Assembly (NCBI GenBank): GCA_023265535.1 | Contig: JAHFTI010000049.1 | Location: 1 to 13,619 of the forward strand | DNA length: 13,619 bases | Reading direction: 5' to 3' | Origin: Opitutaceae bacterium | Lineage (GTDB): Bacteria > Verrucomicrobiota > Verrucomicrobiia > Opitutales > Opitutaceae | Shown: in pieces, positions 5,445-12,102 of the stretch | Layout of the letters: each line of letters begins with the position of its first letter | Numbering within the stretch: the first letter of the stretch is position 1 | Translations under genes and position numbers: made by a program | Notes under the pieces: generated by a model | Databases searched by the model: none | The model's input: only the letters and a program-made list of their open reading frames with translations | Told to the model about the DNA's origin: nothing

Positions 5445-8105
5445 TCAGCGCAGGACCTTCAGGCGCTGCACAAGCGGCAGGGAATCGGAGGAGCCGCCCA
5501 CGGCAAGGTCGTACTCGCCTGCATCCACCACGTAGGCCTTCGAGGCCTCATCCCAGCGGCGCAACTGCGCAGGGTTGAGGTCGAGCACCACCTCGCCGCT
5601 GGCGCCGGGCTGGAGCGGGAGGCGGGCGAAGCCCACGAGTTGTATCCGAGGCATGGATACAGGGGCGCAGCGGCTCGTGGCATAGAGCTGCACGACCTCC
5701 TCGGCCGCCCGGCTGCCGGTGTTGCTCACACGCACGCGCACCTGGAGGGTGGTGCCGGCCGCGACCTGCGCCTGCGAGAGCACCAGGGAATCGTAGCGGA
5801 AACGGGTGTAGCCCAGGCCGTGCCCGAAGGCATAGAGGGGCTTGCCGCCGAAGTAGCGGTAGGTGCGGTTCGCCATCGAGTAATCCTCGAAGGGGGGCAG
5901 GTCGCTGTCGGCCTGGTAGAAGGTGACCGGCAGGCGCCCCGAGGGGGACACCTCGCCAAGCAGCATTTCGGCGAGGGCGTCGCCTCCGCGCTGCCCATAA
6001 TACCAGGCCTCTAGGATGGCGTTGGGCTTCGACACATCGAAGCTGATGGAGCCGCCGCCCGTGAGCAGCACCGTGAACGGCTTGCCGAGCGCGGCCACGG
6101 CGGCGATGAGGTCCTGCTGCACCTTGGGGAGCTGGATGCTCGTGCGATCCCCGCCGGCAAAGCCCTCTGCATGCACGCTCATCTCCTCGCCCTCGAGGGC
6201 GGGAGTGAGGCCGAGCGTGAGCACGATCTGGTCCGCCTCGCGCGCCTCGGTGAGCGCCTCGTCGAGGCTGCCCGGCGGCCTCCAGCCCAGTTGCACCAGG
6301 CCCACCGCGCCGCCCTGGCGCTGGTTGAACTCGAGGCGCACCCTGTAGGACTTGCCGGCCACCAGCTCCAGCTGCGCGCTGCGCACACGCGGGTCGTCCA
6401 GGTGATGCACCTTGACGGGCGCGCTCGCCTCGCCGGCCACAAGCGTGTCATCGATGAAGAGCCGGGCCGCTCCAATGAAGGAGAGCGAGAACCTGTGGCT
6501 GCCCGTCACGCGGGGGACCAGCACGCCCGTCCAGCGCAGGTGCGCATCGACGAGGGGCACTCCGGCCTGCGGCTGCGCCGGGGTCCAGAACAGGTCCACC
6601 TGGTTGTCCACGCGGGTGGCACGCGCCTGCCCCGCAAGGGAGGCCTCGGCAAACAACTCTCCCTTGAGGCCGGCGACCTTGCGCGTCTCGTCCGTGAAGA
6701 GGACACCCTCGGGAAGCGGCTGGCCCGCCTCGCGGAAACCGGCGACCAGTGGCACCGCCGGATGATAGGCCACCTGCACCCCGCGCGGCTGCAGCTTGGC
6801 GCGGAGCGCCTTGACGATCGTGCGCGGATTCGAAGGCGTGCCAAAATAGTTGCCCAGCAGGGCAAGCTGATCGTCGCCAGTCGGCCCGAGGACCACGACC
6901 TTGCGCAGGCCCTCGGCCTTCCAAGGCAGCAGGCCGTCATTCTTGAGAAGCACGGCGCTCTTGCGGGCCGCCTCGAGCGCGAGCCTGTCGTGCGCGGGCG
7001 TGTCGTTGTCGGCGAGGGTAAGCTTGGACCACGACACGGAGTGCGCGGGATCAAATTGCCCGAGCCTGAAACGCAGGGCATAGAGGCGGCGCAGGGCGCG
7101 ATCGAGGTCTGCCTCGGTCACGAGTCCGCGCGCGAGTGCCTCGGGCAGGGCCTTGTAGGCACCGTCGCTGCAGAGGTCGTTGCCCGCCTTCAACGCCGCG
7201 GCGATGGCTTCGGCGGCATTCTTCACAAAGCGATGACCACGGGCGTTGTGCATGTCATCCACCGTGCCGACGTCGCCCACCACCGCCCCGGTGAAGCCCC
7301 ACTCGCCGCGCAGCAGCTCGGTGAGCAGCCAGGCGTTGCCGGGGGCGGGCACGCCATTGACCGCATTGTAGGCGCTCATCACGGAGGTCGCACCGCCGCG
7401 CTTCACACCCGCCTCGAAGGCCGGCAGGTAGGTCTCGCGCAGGTCGCGCTGGCCCACCTTGGAGTCGAAGCTGTGGCGCGGGGCCTCGGGCCCGCTGTGC
7501 ACGGCGAAATGCTTGAGCGTGGCGACGGTCTTCAGGTGCCTGGGATCGCTGCCCTGGAGTCCGCGCACAAAGGAGACTCCCAGCTCGCCCGTGAGGAAGG
7601 GATCCTCGCCATAGGTTTCCTGGCCGCGGCCCCAGCGGGGATCGCGGAAAATGTTGATGTTGGGCGACCAGATGGTGATGCCCTCATAGATGTCGGAGTT
7701 GCCGCCCTTCAGGCGAAGCACCTCGGAATACTTGGCGCGGGCCTCGGTTGAGACGACCTCGCCGATGCGGCCCACAAGCGCGGTGTCCCAGGTGGCGGCC
7801 AGGCCGATCGCCTGCGGGAAAACAGTGGCAATGCCATTGCGGGCCACGCCATGAAGGCCCTCGCTCCACCAATGGAACGACGGAATGCCCAGCCGCGGGA
7901 GAGCCGCGTTGTGCATCCCGATCTGCGAGATCTTCTCCTCGACCGTGAGCCGGCCCAGAAGGTCGTCCACGCGCGCCTCCAGCGGCAGGGAAGGGTCGCG
8001 GAAGCGGGCGGGGATTTCGGCCTGCTGGGCAGGCAGTGCTGCGGACGAGACAAGCAGGGCTGCAGAGGCGAGCAGCGTGGGGGGGAGAATCCGGCACAGC
8101 ATCAT
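5445..8105 (-). CDS. Exported GH3 glycosidase, beta-xylosidase-like, with PA14-like insert
   Basis: This 886-residue glycoside hydrolase family 3 enzyme probably removes terminal xylose, arabinose or glucose from oligosaccharides in the periplasm. Residues 1-26 are a signal peptide (hydrophobic core LLASAALLVSSAA, likely cut near PA|QQ). The N-terminal catalytic domain spans about 35-345 and includes 'SPNINIFRDPRWGRGQETYG' (147-166), typical of the xylosidase clade, 'KHF' (198-200), and the nucleophile Asp278 in 'GAVVGDVGTVDDM'. The second domain spans about 375-730 and carries 'GLTPALEGEEM' (632-642) with the expected acid/base Glu among 638-641. It is interrupted by a PA14-like beta domain at about 480-610 ('GSHRFSLSFIGAARLFIDD'). 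An Fn3-like domain closes the protein (about 775-880). The frame is open to 8468, but that part overlaps terminators and the receptor gene; the paired ATGs at 8105 and 8102 fit the signal peptide. Substrate preference cannot be read from sequence alone. Confidence 0.93.
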   Translation of the reverse strand: MMLCRILPPTLLASAALLVSSAALPAQQAEIPARFRDPSLPLEARVDDLLGRLTVEEKISQIGMHNAALPRLGIPSFHWWSEGLHGVARNGIATVFPQAIGLAATWDTALVGRIGEVVSTEARAKYSEVLRLKGGNSDIYEGITIWSPNINIFRDPRWGRGQETYGEDPFLTGELGVSFVRGLQGSDPRHLKTVATLKHFAVHSGPEAPRHSFDSKVGQRDLRETYLPAFEAGVKRGGATSVMSAYNAVNGVPAPGNAWLLTELLRGEWGFTGAVVGDVGTVDDMHNARGHRFVKNAAEAIAAALKAGNDLCSDGAYKALPEALARGLVTEADLDRALRRLYALRFRLGQFDPAHSVSWSKLTLADNDTPAHDRLALEAARKSAVLLKNDGLLPWKAEGLRKVVVLGPTGDDQLALLGNYFGTPSNPRTIVKALRAKLQPRGVQVAYHPAVPLVAGFREAGQPLPEGVLFTDETRKVAGLKGELFAEASLAGQARATRVDNQVDLFWTPAQPQAGVPLVDAHLRWTGVLVPRVTGSHRFSLSFIGAARLFIDDTLVAGEASAPVKVHHLDDPRVRSAQLELVAGKSYRVRLEFNQRQGGAVGLVQLGWRPPGSLDEALTEAREADQIVLTLGLTPALEGEEMSVHAEGFAGGDRTSIQLPKVQQDLIAAVAALGKPFTVLLTGGGSISFDVSKPNAILEAWYYGQRGGDALAEMLLGEVSPSGRLPVTFYQADSDLPPFEDYSMANRTYRYFGGKPLYAFGHGLGYTRFRYDSLVLSQAQVAAGTTLQVRVRVSNTGSRAAEEVVQLYATSRCAPVSMPRIQLVGFARLPLQPGASGEVVLDLNPAQLRRWDEASKAYVVDAGEYDLAVGGSSDSLPLVQRLKVLR

Positions 8106-8163
8106 GGGGCGAAAGGGGACGACATTGAAAGGGAACGGGCAAATGGACTCGCGGGCGAGGCGT

Positions 8164-8209
8164 AAAAAAGCTCCCACCCGGGGCCGCTCGGAGGGCTCGG
8201 GCGGGAGCT
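8164..8209 (-). terminator. Strong rho-independent terminator in the GH3 leader
   Basis: Read on the minus strand, AGCTCCCGCCCG (8209-8198) pairs with CGGGTGGGAGCT (8180-8169) with one G-U pair, and TTTTTT follows at 8169-8164. This is a textbook intrinsic terminator. It lies 59 bp upstream of the GH3 start, so it either backs up the receptor terminator or acts as an attenuator for GH3 expression. Confidence 0.8.
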
Positions 8210-8230
8210 GCAAAGAGGGGATCGGGAAAA

Positions 8231-8255
8231 GGGCGGCCCACCCATAGGGCCGCCC
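8231..8255 (-). terminator. Terminator of the TonB-dependent receptor gene
   Basis: On the minus strand, GGGCGGCCC (8255-8247) and GGGCCGCCC (8239-8231) form a perfect 9-bp stem with a 7-nt loop, followed by TTTT (8230-8227). The outer sequences ATCGGG and CCCGAT (8267-8262 with 8226-8221) can extend the pairing. It begins 26 bp after the receptor stop codon. Confidence 0.75.
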
Positions 8256-8280
8256 CACTAACCCGATAACCTGAACAATC

Positions 8281-11200
8281 TCAGAGATCAAAGCTCGCTG
8301 AGAAGATGAACTTGCGCGGATCCACGATGCGGTAGGCATTCGGGGTGCCGTCAGGGAAGGCGCCGATCGGCTGCAGGCGGCCGCCCTCGGTGAGGTTCTC
8401 CACGTTGACCTGGAAGTTGGCGTTGACCTTGTTCCGGAAGAGTTTGGTGCGATAGGAAACAAAGGCACCCACGTAGAGGCGGGCCTTGTCGTAGATGGGA
8501 CGATCGGGGTCTAGCTCGGTCACCACCGCCGGATACTGCTCCCTGCCATAGTAGCCGATGGCCCCCTTGTCCTGCCAGTTGCCGGAGGCGCCCACGCGGA
8601 CATCCTTGAGGATCCAGGTCCTGCTGATCGCGGCGAGGTCGAGACTCGTCGCCAGCTTCGCCTGGTACTCGCGCACGCTGGGCTTCGACTTGCCCTCCTG
8701 CTGCTTGATCACCTTGTAGGGAGCGAGCACGTTGTTGGCAAAGTAGCCGTTGGCATAGGAGGTGCCGTTGTATCCATGAATCCACCACAGGTGGTTGGGG
8801 TTGTCCGCCGTCGGCAGCCAGCCTGCGGAAACGCCCGTGCCGAGGGTGGGCGTGTAGTTCTGGTCGACGATGGAGTTCCACACCGGAAGCCGGCGGTCGA
8901 TCCACTGCTGGACGACGTTGGAGACATTGCTCGTGATCGCCTTCTGCTGCGTGAGTGAGCCCGACAGGCGCCAGTAGCGGTTGGGGTTCACGTTGAGCTC
9001 AATCTCATTGCCCGAGGCCGTGTAGTCGTTGGTCGCGGCGATGGTGCCGGCGCGGAAGGCGGCCTGAAGGGTGTCGTACTCGTCGAGCGGGATCTGCATC
9101 TGGTCGGCGACGGCCTGGCGGACCTGCGTGTCGGTCCAGGTGGGGTTGGTCAGGCGCCACCAGTCGGTGGCGCGATCATAGAGCTGGTAATGGTCGCTGG
9201 AGACGTCGAGGTCCAGTCGCAGCGCGCGCTGGGCGATGGTGTTGGCGTCACCGTTGCGGATGTTGAGCTGCTTCGTGCTGTAGTGGTTGAAGCGGAGGAC
9301 GACCTTGTTCTCAAAGAAGCTCAGCCAGAAACCGTAGTCCTTGCCCTCGCCCGTGATGTTCGGGAGCTGGTTGCGATAAAGGTCGATCGCGGGGGCCTGC
9401 GGATAGAAGTTGTCGGACTGGTTGTAACTGAGCGAGAGGCCGCGGAAGGCCTCGGCGACGTAGCTGAGCACGCCGCCCCTCTGCGCGGCATGGGTGATGA
9501 AGGGGAGGTCGCGGAAGGGACGCACGACGACGCCGGCAGTCTTGGTCTTGCCGGTGTTGTAACGGTAGTCACCGGGCTGCCACTGGTTGTTGTACGCCCA
9601 GTCGAAGTCGGAGGCGTCGGGCAGCAGGTTGGCGCCGGCATAGGGAGTGGTGGCGGTGATGGCATTGACGCCGTTCTTCGAATACACCTTGTCCTGGCGG
9701 ATGCCCAGGGTGGTGACGACCTTGTTGGCGAGGAACTTGCTCTGGAGCACAGCGCCGGCGGTCTTGATGATCTGCCTGGTGTTGTAGTTGCCGCCCGTCT
9801 GGTCGGTGGTCGGCATGAGCGCCAGGGTGGCGGGCTCATACGAGAAGGAACCTGTAGTGGGATTTACAATACCGGTCTTGCTGTCGTAGGTCTTGTAGCC
9901 GCCCCACACGAAGGGATATGCGCCGTGCTGGAAGTCTCCCGGGGCATAGTCGATCGTGGTGTCGCCGGCGTCGCCGATGTAGTAGCGAAAGGCGGAGCGC
10001 GTGATGGCGGGACTGGGCTGCCAGCCGCCGTTGACGCCACTCTGGTTGGAGCGGTTCTGATTGGCGGGGATGAGGGAGGTCCAGGGGTGGGTGGAGGTGA
10101 GGGCCTCGCGATAGCTGTACTGGCGGTTGATGCGGGACTTGTACTCGTCGTAGGCGGTGAACTCGTGAAGGCCGAGCCATTTCAGCCAGCTCCTCTCGCG
10201 GCGCAGGTCGAGCTTGTAGGCGGCCTGGAGGCGGTAGGTGTTCCACTGCGCCGGCTGGTATCGCGTGGTGAACTCACCCGTGGAGATGAAGGGCCGCAGG
10301 AAGTAGGGGTTCACCGTGCCGTCCAGGCGCTTCTCATCGATGTCGACATAGAGCTGGCCGGTCTGGCCTGAGATGCCGGAATTGCCGAGCGGCTGGCGCT
10401 GGTAGCGCATCGAATCCTCTCGGAAAAGCGAGGCCTGCACGAAGAGCGTCTGGCGGGCGCTGTTCAGGAGCACCTGGTCGAGCTGGACGTTGTAGGCAGT
10501 GGTGCGGTCGAGCTGGCGGTTGGGCGCGGAGAGATTGATGGAGGACCAGTCGTAATAGCCCTGGTCGGCGATGGTGGGAGTGGTGGTCCAGAGCGGCTGG
10601 TTGGCGAAACGTCCGCCATTGGCGCCGAAGATGTTCGTGGCCATGAGGCGCACGGACTGGCTGCCGGTCGTCGGCGTCGGCAGTGCGCCGGTTACGGTGC
10701 TGGTGGTGCCAGGCACGGACCAGTAGCCGATGCTGCCGTCCTGCTCGACATACACGTTGTTGCGTGAGTTGTTCGGACCGCGTGAAAGGGGGATGTAGCT
10801 GGGGATCTTCGCGTCGGTGTTGATTGGGGAGATCGCACGACCGCCTGAGACGACACCCAGTGCATCAATGGTCTCACCATTGCGGTGAATGACCTGAAGG
10901 ACCGGGTCCCAGGAGGGCTTGCCGGCGCTGATCCAGTCGGAGATGTAATCGCGGGGCGGTGTGAAGTTCGGGCGGTTTCCGTAGGACTTCGTGAAGAGAT
11001 AGGAGGCGCTGACCGTCGTGTTCCTGAAGGGTTGCACCTTGATGTAGCCGTTGTGACGGATGGTCTCCATGCCGGAGGGCTTGCGGACGAAGCCCTCGTG
11101 CTGGTAGGCCGCGTTGAAGCGCATGGCGAGGACGCCCTTGATGAGCACGCGGTTGAAGTCGATCGTGGAGCGGTAGCCGCCGTAGCTGTCGGCGCGCAGC

Positions 11201-11865
11201 TCGGAACGGGTCCGGTCGCGGCGCAGGTTCGCCGAGGCGGGCACCTGATTGACAGTGCCTGCCGCGTAGCCGAGGCCGAAGACGTTGGCGTTGGGACCGC
11301 GGCTCACCTCGATGCCATCGGTGATCAGGCGGTCCATGCTGAGGCGACTGATCTCGAAGTTCCCGTAGGATTGGTTGGCGGCCATGATGCCGCGCACACG
11401 GTTGGCGTTGTTGGGGTCGAGCTGGACGTTGTCGCTGAGCTGGCCGTTGCGGTCGATCGTGTAGTCGGTGAAGGTCATCGTGCCCTCGGTGCCGGCCGTG
11501 AGATTGAAGACGTCGTTCACGTTGAGGACCGCGAAGTCATCCATCATCTCCTTGGTGACGACCGTCAGCGAGGCGGCGAGATCCTCGACCTTGGAATTGA
11601 AGCGCGTGCCCGACATGGAGTCGCCCGAGAAATAGCCGTTCTCGTCGGCGCGCACCTCAAAGGGGGAAAGGGCGATGGCCTCGTCGTCGGTGTTGCGCGA
11701 CTCAAAGGCGGGGGTGACGGCGGCGGGTTTCGCGGGGGCGTCGGCTGCGGAGCCGGGGGCCGACGGGGCGGGAGCCTGTTGCGCGAGGGCGCTCGTGGTG
11801 CAAACGAGGAGGGCGATGGCCTGCACTCGGTTCAGGGGGCTGAGGAACTTGGCTTTCTGGGGCAT
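8281..11865 (-). CDS. TonB-dependent outer-membrane receptor
   Basis: This 1194-residue outer-membrane transporter probably imports a glycan or other large nutrient using TonB energy. Residues 1-28 are a signal peptide (cut near ALA|QQ), followed by an Ala/Pro-rich linker (29-52). 'DEAIALSPFEVRADENGYF' (61-79) contains the LSPFEV motif seen before the plug in verrucomicrobial receptors and is the likely TonB box. The plug spans about 75-215 ('SMSGTRFNSKVEDLAASLTV', then 'GIEVSRGPNANVFGLGYAAG', 184-203). The rest is a 22-strand-type barrel rich in alternating aromatic and polar residues, ending 'KFIFSASFDL', a beta-signal ending in Leu rather than the usual Phe. It is longer than typical siderophore receptors (about 700 residues), the extra length lying in barrel loops. 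A TTG-initiated extension to 11949 lacks a plausible export signal order, so the ATG at 11865 is preferred; CCCCTCC lies 3 nt before it. It is followed by the GH3 gene and diverges from a propeller sensor. Confidence 0.94.
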   Translation of the reverse strand: MPQKAKFLSPLNRVQAIALLVCTTSALAQQAPAPSAPGSAADAPAKPAAVTPAFESRNTDDEAIALSPFEVRADENGYFSGDSMSGTRFNSKVEDLAASLTVVTKEMMDDFAVLNVNDVFNLTAGTEGTMTFTDYTIDRNGQLSDNVQLDPNNANRVRGIMAANQSYGNFEISRLSMDRLITDGIEVSRGPNANVFGLGYAAGTVNQVPASANLRRDRTRSELRADSYGGYRSTIDFNRVLIKGVLAMRFNAAYQHEGFVRKPSGMETIRHNGYIKVQPFRNTTVSASYLFTKSYGNRPNFTPPRDYISDWISAGKPSWDPVLQVIHRNGETIDALGVVSGGRAISPINTDAKIPSYIPLSRGPNNSRNNVYVEQDGSIGYWSVPGTTSTVTGALPTPTTGSQSVRLMATNIFGANGGRFANQPLWTTTPTIADQGYYDWSSINLSAPNRQLDRTTAYNVQLDQVLLNSARQTLFVQASLFREDSMRYQRQPLGNSGISGQTGQLYVDIDEKRLDGTVNPYFLRPFISTGEFTTRYQPAQWNTYRLQAAYKLDLRRERSWLKWLGLHEFTAYDEYKSRINRQYSYREALTSTHPWTSLIPANQNRSNQSGVNGGWQPSPAITRSAFRYYIGDAGDTTIDYAPGDFQHGAYPFVWGGYKTYDSKTGIVNPTTGSFSYEPATLALMPTTDQTGGNYNTRQIIKTAGAVLQSKFLANKVVTTLGIRQDKVYSKNGVNAITATTPYAGANLLPDASDFDWAYNNQWQPGDYRYNTGKTKTAGVVVRPFRDLPFITHAAQRGGVLSYVAEAFRGLSLSYNQSDNFYPQAPAIDLYRNQLPNITGEGKDYGFWLSFFENKVVLRFNHYSTKQLNIRNGDANTIAQRALRLDLDVSSDHYQLYDRATDWWRLTNPTWTDTQVRQAVADQMQIPLDEYDTLQAAFRAGTIAATNDYTASGNEIELNVNPNRYWRLSGSLTQQKAITSNVSNVVQQWIDRRLPVWNSIVDQNYTPTLGTGVSAGWLPTADNPNHLWWIHGYNGTSYANGYFANNVLAPYKVIKQQEGKSKPSVREYQAKLATSLDLAAISRTWILKDVRVGASGNWQDKGAIGYYGREQYPAVVTELDPDRPIYDKARLYVGAFVSYRTKLFRNKVNANFQVNVENLTEGGRLQPIGAFPDGTPNAYRIVDPRKFIFSASFDL

Positions 11866-11868
11866 GAC

Positions 11869-11875
11869 GGAGGGG
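11869..11875 (-). promoter_or_regulatory. CCCCTCC pre-start motif of the receptor gene
   Basis: On the minus strand CACCTCCCCTCCGTC directly precedes the ATG at 11865; CCCCTCC ends 3 nt before the start. The flanking CACCTCC copies the anti-Shine-Dalgarno end of 16S rRNA itself and so cannot pair with it. It is the third identical heptamer at this distance from a start codon. Confidence 0.3.
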
Positions 11876-12000
11876 AGGTGTTGCCCAGGGATCCTGATTC
11901 GGAGGAGCCCGGGGGAGGCGTTGAACGTGGAGGGGGGGGCCTTCAGCAATACAAAGGGCCTTTACAGACAGCACCCGGGCGGACCAATGCAACGCACTCC

Positions 12001-12022
12001 GCCTCCTCATTTTTGAGGAGGC
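12001..12022. repeat. Perfect 9-bp inverted repeat in the divergent control region
   Basis: GCCTCCTCA (12001-12009) and TGAGGAGGC (12014-12022) enclose TTTT, 81 bp before the sensor start and 136 bp before the receptor start. The position between divergent genes suits an operator or a leader hairpin. A shorter inverted repeat, AAAGG/CCTTT, lies at about 11953-11963. The rest of 11866-12102 shows no gene and no clear promoter hexamers. Confidence 0.4.
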
Positions 12023-12092
12023 CCGAGCGAGCCCGCTGCGGATTTCGCCCCCAGCTTTGGACTGTTCAAGCAGGCGCACAGCACGCACGCTC

Positions 12093-12096
12093 GGAG
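12093..12096 (+). promoter_or_regulatory. Shine-Dalgarno sequence of the propeller sensor gene
   Basis: GGAG lies 6 nt before the ATG at 12103. It is the only clear Shine-Dalgarno site at a gene start in the window, and it supports this start. Confidence 0.5.
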
Positions 12097-12102
12097 CGCC
12101 CC

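Noticed and set aside
6171..7751. 526-codon open frame on the plus strand
   Set aside because: It is antisense to the GH3 catalytic region and has no recognisable features; the GH3 reading has signal peptide, motifs and normal family length.
8106..8468. N-terminal extension of the GH3 frame
   Set aside because: It would run through two terminator hairpins and into the receptor gene; the signal peptide begins at 8105.
9190..10371. 393-codon open frame on the plus strand
   Set aside because: Its Val/Gly/Ala-rich translation is the shadow of the receptor barrel on the other strand.
11866..11949. 28-residue TTG-initiated extension of the receptor
   Set aside because: It would place the signal peptide internally; the ATG at 11865 gives a standard export signal.
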